Shown here one piece after another: positions 46,450 through 55,430 of a stretch of DNA of 64,000 bases. Every line of letters starts with the position of its first letter. Position 1 is the first letter of the stretch. Location of the stretch: contig CAWBKF010000011.1 of the NCBI GenBank assembly GCA_963789275.1, positions 186,001-250,000 of the forward strand. Reading direction: 5' to 3'. The stretch comes from DAHUYF01 sp963789275. GTDB taxonomy: Bacteria; Pseudomonadota; Alphaproteobacteria; ATCC43930; CGMCC-115725. Under the pieces are notes generated by a model. It searched no databases. It saw only the letters and a program-made list of their open reading frames with translations, and had not been told where the DNA came from. A program made the translations under genes and the position numbers.

Positions 46450-47226
46450 ATGACAGCTTTCGATCTCTCCGGCAAGGTCGCGATCATCACCGGCGGCAAT
46501 GGCGGCATCGGGCTCGGCATGGCGCAAGCGCTGGTCGAGGCCGGCTGCGCCGTGCATATCTGGGGCCGCAACGCCGAGAAGAACGCAAAAGCGCTCCAGA
46601 CGCTGCGCGCCAAGGGCCGCGCCGAAGCCACGATCTGCGATGTCAGCGACCCAAAATCGGTCGAGGCGGCGATGAGCAAGGCGCTCGACATGTTCGGCCG
46701 CGTCGACGGCTGCTTTGCCAATGCCGGTGTCGGCGGCGGCGGCCGGCATTCCTTCCTCGAGCGAACGCTCGAAGAATGGCGCACGCTTCTCGCCACCAAT
46801 CTCGACGGCGCCTTCCTGACGCTGCAGGCGGCGGCGCGGCACATGGTGGAGCGCGCGGGGCGCGGCGACGCCTTCGGCCGACTCGTCGTCACTTCCAGCA
46901 TCGCCTCGATCTTCGGCACGGCGCGCAACGAGCATTACGCCGCGAGCAAAGCGGCGCTCAACGCGATGAGCCGCGCGCTCGCGGTGGAACTGGCGCGCTA
47001 CGGCATCACCGCCAATGCCATCCTGCCGGGCTGGATCAGGTCCGAGATGACCGAGGGCGTCATGGGCAACGACAAGTTCGTCGGCGCGGTGATGCCGCGC
47101 ATCCCGATGCGGCGCTTCGGCGCGCCCGAGGATTTCGGCGGCATCGCGGTCTATCTCATGAGCCGCGCCTCGGCCTATCACACCGGCGACCTCTTCTTGA
47201 TCGACGGCGGCTACGCGCTGTTCTAG
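46450..47226 (+). CDS. SDR family NAD(P)-dependent oxidoreductase
   Basis: A 258-residue classical SDR. Seen: TGGNGGIGLGMAQAL (cofactor motif T-G-G-x-G-G-I-G), FANAGVGGGG in place of NNAG, catalytic Ser in VVTSSIASIFG and Y-x-x-x-K in HYAASKAALNAMSR, and the terminal FLIDGGYALF. All catalytic residues are present, in contrast to the SDR at 14704. ATG 46450 follows AGGAGGAACCG. It probably oxidises or reduces an alcohol intermediate of the same route as its neighbours. Confidence 0.93.
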   Translation: MTAFDLSGKVAIITGGNGGIGLGMAQALVEAGCAVHIWGRNAEKNAKALQTLRAKGRAEATICDVSDPKSVEAAMSKALDMFGRVDGCFANAGVGGGGRHSFLERTLEEWRTLLATNLDGAFLTLQAAARHMVERAGRGDAFGRLVVTSSIASIFGTARNEHYAASKAALNAMSRALAVELARYGITANAILPGWIRSEMTEGVMGNDKFVGAVMPRIPMRRFGAPEDFGGIAVYLMSRASAYHTGDLFLIDGGYALF

Positions 47227-47239
47227 GCGGGACGCGGCG

Positions 47240-48559
47240 ATGGCCCCGGACGCCTGGCCCGACGATCCCGCCGCGATGCGGGCGGCCGCGCTCGCCTTCG
47301 ACCTGAAGCGGCTGGAGCCGCGCTTTCTCAGCGACCCCTATCCGCTCTACCGCGCGCTGCGCGAGCACGACCCGGTCCACCCGATGCCGGACGGCTCCTA
47401 TTTCCTGGCGCGTTACGAAGATTGCGTCGCGGTCTATCGCGACAGCGAGACCTGGAGCTCCGACAAGACGGTCGATTTCCGCCCGAATTTCGGCACGAGC
47501 CTGCTCTATGAGCATCACACGACGAGCCTCGTCTTCAACGATCCGCCCTATCACACGCGCGTGCGCCGGCTGCTGGCGCCGGCCTTCACGCCGCGCGCGC
47601 TGAAGGCGCTGCAGGCGCGGGTCGAGGCGCTGGTCGACCGGCTGCTCGACGCCATCGCGGCACGCGGGCGCTGCGATCTCATCGATGATTTCGCCTCGGC
47701 CATCCCGGTGCAGCTCATCGGCGACATGCTGGGGGTGCCGCAGCAGGAGCGCGGGCCGCTGCGCGGCTGGTCGCTCGCCATCCTCGGCGCGCTCGAGCCG
47801 GTGCTGACGAGCGATCAGCGCGAGCGCGGCATCGCCGCCGTGGCTGAGTTCAAGGCCTATCTCGCCGATCTCGTCGCGCGGCGCCTCGAGGAGGGCGGCG
47901 GCGAGGAGGGCGAGATCCTGTCGACCCTGATCAAGGCCAGCGCGTTTTCCCGCGACGACGGCGCCGAGGAGCGGCTCAGCAAACTCGAGCTGCTGCACAA
48001 TTGCATCTTCCTGCTGAACGCCGGGCATGAGACGACGACCAACCTCATCGGCAACGGCTTCGACCTGCTGCTCCGCCATCCCGAGGCGCTGCAGGAGCTG
48101 AGGCGCGAGCCCGAGCTCATCGACGGTGCGGTCGAAGAGTTCCTGCGGCTCGAAAGCTCGAACCAGCTCGGCAACCGGCGCGCGACGCGGGAGAGCGTCC
48201 TCGGCGGCCGCGTCCTCCCGGCTGGCAGCTACGTCCATATCGGGATCGGCGCGGCCAATCGCGACCCCGCGCAGTTCGCCGATCCCGACCGGCTCGATCT
48301 CCGCCGTCAGCCCAACCGGCACCTCGCCTTCGCCACCGGCATCCATGCCTGTGCCGGCATGTCGCTGGCGCGCATGGAGGGGGTGGTGGCGATCGGCCGG
48401 TTCGTCCAGCGCTTCGCCGTGATCGAGCGCGGCGGTGACGCCATTCGCGGCGGCCGCGCGCGCTTCCGCGGCTTCCAGCACTATCCGGTGCGGGTGCGGG
48501 GCTCTCGCAAGTGGAGATTCACCACGAAGACACGGAAATCACGGCGAAGCGAAGAATAA
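47240..48559 (+). CDS. Cytochrome P450, C-terminus extended into a repeat
   Basis: A 439-residue bacterial class I P450. Seen: I-helix NAGHETTTNLIG with the acid-Thr pair, the K-helix ExxR in EEFLRLESSNQ and NRRATRES region, and the heme-binding FATGIHACAGMSLARME with the Cys ligand. It would need a ferredoxin and reductase from elsewhere; none is adjacent. The natural end appears to be at FQHYPVRV; the last 20 or so residues (FTTKTRKSRRSEE) are a translation of the dispersed repeat at 48518. ATG 47240 lies 13 bases after the SDR stop, so the two are co-transcribed. Confidence 0.93.
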   Translation: MAPDAWPDDPAAMRAAALAFDLKRLEPRFLSDPYPLYRALREHDPVHPMPDGSYFLARYEDCVAVYRDSETWSSDKTVDFRPNFGTSLLYEHHTTSLVFNDPPYHTRVRRLLAPAFTPRALKALQARVEALVDRLLDAIAARGRCDLIDDFASAIPVQLIGDMLGVPQQERGPLRGWSLAILGALEPVLTSDQRERGIAAVAEFKAYLADLVARRLEEGGGEEGEILSTLIKASAFSRDDGAEERLSKLELLHNCIFLLNAGHETTTNLIGNGFDLLLRHPEALQELRREPELIDGAVEEFLRLESSNQLGNRRATRESVLGGRVLPAGSYVHIGIGAANRDPAQFADPDRLDLRRQPNRHLAFATGIHACAGMSLARMEGVVAIGRFVQRFAVIERGGDAIRGGRARFRGFQHYPVRVRGSRKWRFTTKTRKSRRSEE

Positions 48560-48616
48560 CCCGCTTCGCGCATCCACGTGCTCTTCTCCGTGTCCTCCCT
48601 GTCTCCGTGGTCAAGT
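48518..48616. repeat. Dispersed inverted repeat, ACCACGAAGACACGGA family, copy 3
   Basis: Left arm TTCACCACGAAGACACGGA, right arm CTTCTCCGTGTCCTCC and CTGTCTCCGTGG; closely related to 18502-18600. The left arm is translated as the end of the P450, and the right arm reaches to 21 bases before the alpha/beta hydrolase stop. Its place between convergent genes suggests it may act as a bidirectional terminator. Confidence 0.8.
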
Positions 48617-48636
48617 TTTCCCTGGCCGCGAGTGGG

Positions 48637-49407
48637 CTAGCCGAGGATCGCTTCGACGAGCTGCCACAGGCGCTCGGGCGCCTCGACATGCGGGTTGTGG
48701 CCGAGACCGGGAAGCACCGTCGCCTCGGCATCGAAGCGGCGCATCTGCGCCAGCGTCACCATCGGGTCGCGCTCGCCGGCGGCGAGATGGAGCGGCGCGC
48801 GCATCGCCGCGATCACGCCCTCGATGGGCGGGCCTACCACGGCGCTGATGCGGGGATCGGCAGCAAGGCGGAAGCGGCCGCCCTCCTCGACGATGCCCAC
48901 CGCCGCCTGGGGCGCGCCGGGATCGACCAGCCCCTTGAGACCGGAGACGCGCAGATAGCGCTCGATCGCCTCGTCGCGGGACGCGAACCAACGCGCGGGC
49001 GCCCGCGCCATCTCCTGCGCCCGCGCGGTCTCCTCCTCGGTCCAGGCGAGCTTGACGCCGAAGGCGATCACCCGCCGCACGCCGAGGCCGAACCAGAAGC
49101 TGGCGAGGCTCATGGCGACTGCGCCGCCCATGGAGTGGCCGAGCACCACCACCTCCTCGCCCTGCTCGAAGAGGCCCGCGACATCGGCGGCGTGGGCGCC
49201 GAAGCCGTAAGGTGCGCGATGCTCCGAGCGGCCATGGCCGCGCAGATCAGGCGCGAGCCAGCGCCCGGGCCAGCGCGCCGCCAAGAGCGGGCGCAGCCCC
49301 TCCCACACGGCCGCGTTGGCGCCGAGCCCGTGCAGCAGCAGCAGCGCCGGGCTGCCGCTGCCGCCGCGCTCGACCCACAGGCCCGGTCCCGGCGCGTATC
49401 GTGCCAT
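48637..49407 (-). CDS. Alpha/beta hydrolase
   Basis: A 256-residue alpha/beta-hydrolase fold enzyme. The oxyanion segment is LLLLHGLGANAAVW, the nucleophile elbow VVLGHSMGGAVAM with catalytic Ser, the acid probably Asp in GERDPMVTL, and the His in LPGLGHNPHVEAPE. No signal peptide, so cytosolic. The start is set at ATG 49407, the beginning of family-like sequence. Candidate roles are esterase or C-C hydrolase of a ring-cleavage product. It lies convergent to the P450 gene. Confidence 0.9.
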   Translation of the reverse strand: MARYAPGPGLWVERGGSGSPALLLLHGLGANAAVWEGLRPLLAARWPGRWLAPDLRGHGRSEHRAPYGFGAHAADVAGLFEQGEEVVVLGHSMGGAVAMSLASFWFGLGVRRVIAFGVKLAWTEEETARAQEMARAPARWFASRDEAIERYLRVSGLKGLVDPGAPQAAVGIVEEGGRFRLAADPRISAVVGPPIEGVIAAMRAPLHLAAGERDPMVTLAQMRRFDAEATVLPGLGHNPHVEAPERLWQLVEAILG

Positions 49408-49557
49408 GCGCGCAACCGTAAGCGCGCGCGAAGAGGCGGTCAATCGCCGCAGGTCATAGGCGTGGCGCGGCGCGGCGGTGTAGAGTGAGGGCAACAACGC
49501 GCCAGGACGGAGAACGCTGTCGATGCCGCTCGATCAGCCCGAGCACGAGATCGCTCG

Positions 49558-50697
49558 ATGACACTTGCCGGGGCGCTCGGCCGCCGCCGCCTGCTGCGGG
49601 CCGGCGCAGCGACGCTGGCGCTCATCGCCAGCCCGCGCGCGCTCGGTCTTCCCGCCGCCGCGGCGGAGGCGATGCCGGAGAAGATCGTCATCGGCACGCT
49701 GCCCTTCAACACCGAGGTCACCGCCTATATCGGCGATGTCGATTACTTCAAGGAGGAAGGCCTCGCCATCGAGCTGTTCCACGGGTCCGACGGCTCGGCG
49801 GTGATACAGGCGCTGGTCGGCGGCAGCATGCCGCTCGGCGATGTCGGCGTCGGCCCCGCGATCATCGCCAGCGCCCGCGGCCTGCCGCTGCTCTATCCGG
49901 CGCTCGGCGCCATCGGCACGCCGCAACACCGTCTGAGCCGCATCATGGTGCGCGAGGATTCGCCGATCGTCGAAGTACCGCAGCTCAGGGGCAAGAAGCT
50001 CGCGCTGCATCGGCGCGGCACGATCGAGGATGTCAGCCTTGCCGCGCTCAAGAAGACCCACGGCATCGGCCATGAGGATCTCGAGATCGTCGTGCTGCCG
50101 TCGCCCAATCAGCCGCAGGCGCTGGCGCAGGGGCTGGTCGACGCCATCTATGCGCTGCCGCCGGCCGACGCCGCGGCCGAGCAGCGCTTCCACGCGCGCA
50201 CGCTGATCAACACCGCCGAGTTCATCCCCTATATCGGCTACGGCACGCTCGCGATGCGGCACGATTTCGTCGACGCCTATCCCGACGCCGCCAAGAAGGT
50301 GATGAAGGCGTGGCTGCGCTTCTGCCGCTGGATCGACGACCACGCCGAGGCGGCGCGCGGCGTGAGCAGCGCCAGCCTCGCCATCGACGAGGATCTGCGC
50401 GCCAAGTTGCGCATCCCCTATTTCGCTCGCAACGGCCTGCCGGTGATGCCCAATCTCTGGCACGTCTATGAGTTGCTCGTGGCAGGCAAGGCGCTCGATG
50501 CGGTGAGCGATCCCGCGACGCTGTTCGAAGAGGCCGTGATCGAGCCGACGCGGCGCATCACGCTCCCGGCGCTCGAGGAGCTCGGCTGGGAGAAGGACGC
50601 CGTGGTGCTGGACATGTTGCGCGCCAACTATCCGCTGCTGGCCAAGCCGCCCGAAGCCTATTACGCCGACTGGGAGAAGAAGCTGACGGCGATTTAG
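49558..50697 (+). CDS. ABC transporter substrate-binding protein, NitT/TauT (SsuA/ThiY-like) type
   Basis: A 379-residue periplasmic protein with a twin-arginine-like export signal (GRRRLLRAGAATLALIAS). The mature region KIVIGTLPFNTEVTAYIG and GLAIELFHGSDGSAVIQALV matches the type II fold of nitrate/sulfonate/taurine binding proteins. DVGVGPAIIASARGLPL is typical for the family. No permease or ATPase genes adjoin; the gene is followed by a REP palindrome with an insertion sequence in it. Ligand unknown; the soxC/soxD-like genes beyond the IS suggest an organosulfur compound. Confidence 0.88.
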   Translation: MTLAGALGRRRLLRAGAATLALIASPRALGLPAAAAEAMPEKIVIGTLPFNTEVTAYIGDVDYFKEEGLAIELFHGSDGSAVIQALVGGSMPLGDVGVGPAIIASARGLPLLYPALGAIGTPQHRLSRIMVREDSPIVEVPQLRGKKLALHRRGTIEDVSLAALKKTHGIGHEDLEIVVLPSPNQPQALAQGLVDAIYALPPADAAAEQRFHARTLINTAEFIPYIGYGTLAMRHDFVDAYPDAAKKVMKAWLRFCRWIDDHAEAARGVSSASLAIDEDLRAKLRIPYFARNGLPVMPNLWHVYELLVAGKALDAVSDPATLFEEAVIEPTRRITLPALEELGWEKDAVVLDMLRANYPLLAKPPEAYYADWEKKLTAI

Positions 50698-50727
50698 CGC
50701 GATATTGCCGGAAAGTCGTGGATGGCC

Positions 50728-50738
50728 GGGTCAAGCCC
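50728..50738. repeat. Target-site duplication, left (GGGTCAAGCCC)
   Basis: The 11 bases GGGTCAAGCCC flank the insertion sequence on the left and recur on the right at 52005-52015. Removing one copy and the IS restores a palindrome ATGGCCGGG-TCAAG-CCCGGCCAT, a REP-type sequence. Confidence 0.8.
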
Positions 50739-52004
50739 ACGAGAGTCCGGCACGTTTTTTGCTCATAGGAGAGCCATTTGATTGAGGTTCGTCGCGCTGG
50801 GACGCGGTGGCTCAAGAAGGGCGGTCACGTCGCGGCGATGCATGAGGTTTACGCGGACGAGGCGAGCAAAAGCGAGCGGGCTGGTGACCGCCCTCTGCGT
50901 CCTTTGCGCCAAGCGGAGGAGCAAGAAACTGATGAGGGCGACCGCGATCTGAGAGCGGATGGCGTTCTCGGAAGTGCCAAGAAAGTGAGTTATTTTCAGC
51001 GTCTGCTTGATCCAACGAAAGAACAGCTCGATCGCCCATCGCCGTTTGTAGAGATCGGCGATCTCTTGGGCGGAGGCGTCGAGATCGTTGGTGAAGATGC
51101 GCAGCACCTTGCCGGTGTCGGTCGTCACTTGGATTTCGCGGACCAGCTTGTTGAACGGGTTCTTGCGGTTTTTGGCTTGGCGCGCCGGGAGATAGCCGAT
51201 GCGATCGGAGAGGATGTTGCCGGTCTGCGGCACGGATCGCGTCTGGCTGACGGTGAAGGGCGTATTGCGTTTGAGACGGGTGACGATCCGGCATCCCTTG
51301 GCGTCGAGTTCGGTCCACCAGCCGTAATCGTAATAGCCGAGATCGAACACGTAGGTAGCCCCAGGCTCGATCGGCATCGCCTTGGCGGCGGTGATGTCGT
51401 TCAGGTTGGCCGCGGAGACCGCCGAATAGACCGGCTGATCGGCGTCAGGATCATAGACGATGCAGCTTCGCGCCGCAAACTTTGGCCGAGAAGCGCGCCC
51501 ATCCGGCGCTCAGCCCGCTGAGGGTGAGCGCCGTCGAGTCGACGAGATAAGTGACACCATCGAGCTTCCGGCGCAGCCCGCGATGCGCTCGCTTCATCAT
51601 CAGGTCGAGCAGTGCCGAGAACACGGCGCTCGGGCGATATTTGTTCGCGTCCGCCAGACTCGAGCGGCGGACTTCCCCGATCCCCAAGTGGTAGCGATGC
51701 ACAGCATGGCTACTGAGCCCAGCTTCGATCTCGCGCAGGCTCACAGACCCGGAAAGTTGGCCGTAGCTCAGCGCCACCAACTGCGTCTTCGCGCAGAACC
51801 CGCGCTCCCGCTCATCGGCACCGTGCTCCTCAACCAGCCGCTCGAACTCGCCCCACGGCAAACCCTTCAACACGCCCCTGAATACGCTAATCTGATGCTG
51901 CACGGCGCTGCTCCTTTCGTGTCCTGGAACGTTTGGCGACGTCCAGACACGAGTAGAATCAACGCCGTGCACCTCGTCCAGCAAAACATGTGCCGGACTC
52001 TCGT
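50739..52004. mobile_element. IS4-family insertion sequence in a REP palindrome
   Basis: A 1266-base insertion sequence with terminal inverted repeats starting ACGAGAGTCCGGCAC on both ends; about 24 imperfect bases match before the ends diverge. An 11-base direct target duplication flanks it (50728-50738 and 52005-52015). The single transposase gene on the minus strand fits IS4-family size and target-duplication length. The insertion lies between the NitT-type binding-protein gene and soxC-like, 145 bases before the soxC start. Confidence 0.88.
50763..51903 (-). pseudogene. IS4-family transposase, frameshifted
   Basis: A DDE transposase of about 379 residues if the frames are joined. The N-terminal part has HQISVFRGVLKGLPWGEFER and LVALSYGQLSGSVSLREIEA, and TYLVDSTALTLSG with the first catalytic Asp; the second part has TYVFDLGYYDYGWW with the second Asp and YKRRWAIELFFRWIKQTLKI, the Y-(2)-R-(3)-E signature of IS4. 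One extra C near 51463 (CATCGTCTATG for CATGTCTATG) splits them. GTG 51903 follows AAAGGAG. As assembled the transposase is inactive. Confidence 0.85.
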
Positions 52005-52015
52005 GGGTCAAGCCC
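52005..52015. repeat. Target-site duplication, right (GGGTCAAGCCC)
   Basis: Right-hand copy of the 11-base duplication. It continues into GGCCATGACGA, the second arm of the interrupted REP palindrome whose first arm ends at 50727. Confidence 0.8.
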
Positions 52016-52148
52016 GGCCATGACGATAAAGCGAGTCTGGCAGCGTAGGTTTGCGACCGAACGGGTTTCTGCCGATGCCTGGGCACCGCGCGACGCGGGC
52101 GTGACCTCGCGCGCCGCCGGTGCTAGCGTCGGGCGGAGGAGGAACCGC

Positions 52149-53435
52149 ATGAACGACGACGCTTCCGCGCCACCGCCCGCACGGCGTCCGATGGGCCGGC
52201 GCAGCCTGCTCGGCAAGACCGCGACCTTGATGGGCGGCGCGGCGCTGGGCGGGTTGATCGCGCCGCTCGCCGCCGCCGCCGAGGACGGGTCGAACCTGCC
52301 GCCCAACGTGCCGGAATGGAGCCGCATGCAGGGCGCGCCGATCCTGACTCCGCCCTACGGCGTGCCATCGCGCTTCGAGAAGGACGTCATCCGCCGCGCG
52401 GTGCCGAACCGGCCGACCACGACCGCCGCCACCAGCCGCACGCCGTTGCAGAATCTCCGCGGCATCATCACGCCCAATGGCCTCGTCTATGAGCGCGACC
52501 ATGCCGGGGTGCCGGACATCGATCCCGAGCAGCATCGGCTCATCGTCCACGGCCTCGTCGCGCGGCCGCTCATCTTCACCATGAACGATCTCATGCGCTT
52601 TCCCTCGGTGTCGCGCCTCTATTTCCTGGAATGCTCGGGCAACACCGCCTGGAACCTCAGGCCGGCCGATGTCACGGTGCAGGACACGCATGGTTTGCTG
52701 AGCTGCTGCGAATGGACCGGCGTCATGCTCTCGACCGTGCTCGAGGAGGTCGGCGCGAGCAAGGACGCGCGCTGGCTGCTGGCGGAGAGCGCCGATGGCG
52801 CCGGCCTCGATCGCAGCGTGCCAATGGCCAAGGCCTATGAGGACGCGATGCTGGTCTATGCGCAGAACGGCGAGCGGCTCAGGCCCGAGCAAGGCTACCC
52901 GCTGCGGCTTTTCCTGCCGGGCTTCGAGGGCAATATGAGCGTCAAATGGCTGCGCCGGATCAAGCTCGGCAAAGAGCCGTTCGAGACCCGCGAAGAGACG
53001 TCGAAATACACCGACCTGATGCCGGACGGCAAGGCACGGCAATTCACCTTCATGATGGAGGCGAAGTCGGTGATCACCCAGCCTTCGGGCGGCCAGCGCC
53101 TCCTCGCGCCGGGATTCCACGAGATCTCCGGCCTCGCCTGGTCGGGACACGGCAAGATCCGAGCGGTCGACGTCTCGACCGATGGCGGCGCGAATTGGCA
53201 GACGGCGCAGCTGCAGGAGCCGGTGCTGGCGAAATGCCTGACGCGCTTCCGCCTGCCCTGGCGCTGGGAAGGCGGACCGGCGCTGCTGCAAAGCCGGGCC
53301 ACCGACGAGACCGGCTATACCCAGCCGCGGCTGCCCGCCCTCGTCGAGGTGCGCGGCGTCCACTCCTTCTATCACAACAACGGCATCCATACCTGGAAGC
53401 TGGCGCCGGGCGGCGAGGTGACCAATGCTGCTTAG
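52149..53435 (+). CDS. soxC: SoxC-like sulfite dehydrogenase molybdopterin subunit
   Basis: A 428-residue periplasmic sulfite-oxidase-family protein. It has a Tat signal (GRRSLLGKTATLMGGAALGG). The molybdenum-ligand Cys is in YFLECSGNTAWN, as in SoxC/SorA. The oxidoreductase molybdopterin domain covers about 130-310 and the dimerisation domain 320-420 (GLAWSGHGKIRAVDVSTDGG). ATG 52149 follows GGAGGAGGAA. It overlaps the cytochrome gene by 11 bases. In SoxCD the enzyme oxidises the sulfane sulfur of SoxYZ-bound intermediates; SorAB relatives oxidise sulfite. The rest of a sox cluster is absent here, so free sulfite oxidation is as likely. Confidence 0.88.
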   Translation: MNDDASAPPPARRPMGRRSLLGKTATLMGGAALGGLIAPLAAAAEDGSNLPPNVPEWSRMQGAPILTPPYGVPSRFEKDVIRRAVPNRPTTTAATSRTPLQNLRGIITPNGLVYERDHAGVPDIDPEQHRLIVHGLVARPLIFTMNDLMRFPSVSRLYFLECSGNTAWNLRPADVTVQDTHGLLSCCEWTGVMLSTVLEEVGASKDARWLLAESADGAGLDRSVPMAKAYEDAMLVYAQNGERLRPEQGYPLRLFLPGFEGNMSVKWLRRIKLGKEPFETREETSKYTDLMPDGKARQFTFMMEAKSVITQPSGGQRLLAPGFHEISGLAWSGHGKIRAVDVSTDGGANWQTAQLQEPVLAKCLTRFRLPWRWEGGPALLQSRATDETGYTQPRLPALVEVRGVHSFYHNNGIHTWKLAPGGEVTNAA

Positions 53436-53982
53436 CCGCGCCGTGCCGCCGCTGCTGGCGCTGCTGATGCTCGCGGCCCCCGCCGCGGCGCGCTACGACA
53501 TCGGCCAGCCGGCGACGCCCGACGAGATCGCCGGCTGGGACATCGACGTGCTGCCCGATGGCAGCGGCCTGCCGCCAGGCAAGGGCAGCGTGAGGGAGGG
53601 CGAGAAGATCTACGCCGAGACCTGCGCCGCCTGCCACGGCGCCAAGGGCGAAGGCAAGCCGATGGACCGGCTGGTCGGCGGCCAGGGCACGCTGGCGACG
53701 GCGAAGCCGATCCCGACGGTCGGCAGCTACTGGCCCTATGCTACGACCCTCTTCGACTACATCCATCGGGCGATGCCGTTCAGCGCGCCGAAATCGCTCA
53801 CCGCCGACCAGGTCTATGCCCTCAGCGCCTACCTGCTCTATTTGAACGGCATCGTCGGCGAGGACGCGGTGATGGATGCCAGGACGCTGCCCCGGGTGCA
53901 AATGCCCAACCGCAACGGCTTCATCAGCCCGGACCCGCGGCCGGACGTGGAGGAGAACCGCTGCGAGAAGGATTGCCGCTAG
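53425..53982 (+). CDS. SoxD-like c-type cytochrome subunit
   Basis: A 185-residue periplasmic cytochrome with a Sec signal peptide (PPLLALLMLAAPAAA). The single heme site is CAACH (about 71-75), and the axial Met is probably in HRAMPFSAP (about 120). The N-terminal YDIGQPATPDEIAGWDIDV and GSGLPPGKGSVREGEKIYAE are typical for SoxD and SorB-like partners. It would accept electrons from the SoxC-like subunit and pass them to the respiratory chain. Translationally coupled to soxC by an 11-base overlap. Confidence 0.88.
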   Translation: MLLSRAVPPLLALLMLAAPAAARYDIGQPATPDEIAGWDIDVLPDGSGLPPGKGSVREGEKIYAETCAACHGAKGEGKPMDRLVGGQGTLATAKPIPTVGSYWPYATTLFDYIHRAMPFSAPKSLTADQVYALSAYLLYLNGIVGEDAVMDARTLPRVQMPNRNGFISPDPRPDVEENRCEKDCR

Positions 53983-53993
53983 GAGGAAAGCCG

Positions 53994-55430
53994 ATGTCAG
54001 GATTTGAGGGGTTCCCCGGAGGCGAGGTGCGCGCCAAGCTCGATCATCCCGTGATCGATGCCGATGCCCATATCATCGAATGCGACTTCGCCCATCGCGA
54101 CTTCGTGCGCGAGATCGGCGGCGAGGAGATCGCTCGCAAGGTGACGGCGCTGCGCGCGCATCACGGGCCGACGGTGCGCGGCTTCTGGTGGGGACTGCCC
54201 TCGGGCGAACATACGAGCGACCGCGCGCTGGCGCAGCTGCCGCGCTATTTCCGCTCGCGGCTCGACGAGTTCGGCATCGATTTCGCGCATTGCTACACGA
54301 CGCGCGGCCTGAGCCATGTCTACTTTCCCGATGCCGAGGCGCGGCGGGTGAGTTGCCGCGCGCTCAACATGCTCTATGCCGAGATGTTCGCCGAGGTCGC
54401 CGACCGGCTGCGGCCGGCGGCGGTGATCCCGACCTACACGCCGCAGGAGGCGATCGAGGAGCTCGAGTTCGCGGTCAACGAGCTCGGCCACAAGGCGGTG
54501 ATGATTGGCACCGAGCTGCGTGGCCCCGGGCGCGCGGCGACCGGCCAGGACCCGTTCCTGGCGGCGCCGCAGGCGACGCGCTCGATCGTCATGGATTCGC
54601 CCTATGACTACGATCCGTTCTGGCGCAAATGCATCGAGCTTGGCGTCACGCCGGTCTGCCACACCTCGTCACGCGGCATCGGCTATCGCGCCTCGCCGAG
54701 CAACTATGTCTTCAACCATCTCGGCGATTTCGCCGGCGGCGCCGAGTTCTTCTGCCGCTCGCTGATCTTCAGCGGCGTGACCAGGCGCTTTCCGGAGCTG
54801 AGCTTCGCTTTCCTCGAGGGCGGCGTCGGTTGGGCGGTCAATCTCCTCAACGATATCGTCGAACATTGGGAGAAGCGCAACGTCACGGCGATGGAGCGCA
54901 ATCTCGACCCGGCGAAGCTCAATGTCGAGCTGCTGGCGAGGCTGTTCCGGGAATTCGGCGGCAAGCGGCTGACGCCCGAGCGCCTCAGCGCCGATCCGCA
55001 TGGCAATTTCATGATCGATCGCCCCGACGGGTTCGACGAATTCGCCGCCTGCGCGCTCACCGAGATCCCGCAGCTGCGCCAGCTCTTCGTCGATCCCTTC
55101 TATTTCGGCTGCGAGGCCGATGACCGCATGGTCTCGGTCGCCTTCAACCGCCGCCTCAACCCGCTGGGCGCGGCGCTGAAGCCGGTCTTCGGCTCGGATA
55201 TCGGCCATTGGGACGTGCTCGACGCCGCCAGCATCCTGACCGAAGCCTGGAACCTGGTGAACGCCAAGCTGCTGACGCCGGAGAATTTCCGCGACTTGAC
55301 CTTTGTCAATCCCGCCATGATGCATTTGTCGATGAACCCGGATTATTTCCGCGGCACCGTGGTCGAGGGCGCGGCGGCGGCGCTGCTGCGCGACAGGAAG
55401 CGGCCGCCCGGCGCGGCGCGGCCGCACTAA
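53994..55430 (+). CDS. Amidohydrolase family protein (TIM-barrel, ~480 aa)
   Basis: A 478-residue member of the amidohydrolase_2 superfamily, longer than most. Seen: VIDADAHIIECDF with the strand-1 site (D-x-H in place of H-x-H), YTPQEAIEELEFAVNELGHK, VCHTSSRGIGYRASPS, and the Asp in VFGSDIGHWDVLDAA. ATG 53994 follows AGGAGGAAAG, 11 bases after the soxD-like stop, so the three genes are one operon. Similar long members occur in pathways for aromatic or sulfonated compounds; the substrate is unknown. It ends overlapping the convergent histidine kinase stop by 4 bases. Confidence 0.88.
   Translation: MSGFEGFPGGEVRAKLDHPVIDADAHIIECDFAHRDFVREIGGEEIARKVTALRAHHGPTVRGFWWGLPSGEHTSDRALAQLPRYFRSRLDEFGIDFAHCYTTRGLSHVYFPDAEARRVSCRALNMLYAEMFAEVADRLRPAAVIPTYTPQEAIEELEFAVNELGHKAVMIGTELRGPGRAATGQDPFLAAPQATRSIVMDSPYDYDPFWRKCIELGVTPVCHTSSRGIGYRASPSNYVFNHLGDFAGGAEFFCRSLIFSGVTRRFPELSFAFLEGGVGWAVNLLNDIVEHWEKRNVTAMERNLDPAKLNVELLARLFREFGGKRLTPERLSADPHGNFMIDRPDGFDEFAACALTEIPQLRQLFVDPFYFGCEADDRMVSVAFNRRLNPLGAALKPVFGSDIGHWDVLDAASILTEAWNLVNAKLLTPENFRDLTFVNPAMMHLSMNPDYFRGTVVEGAAAALLRDRKRPPGAARPH

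Noticed and set aside
51440..51480. Programmed frameshift in the transposase
   Set aside because: IS4-family transposases are normally one frame; there is no slippery run, and the same +1 signature occurs in many unrelated genes in the window.
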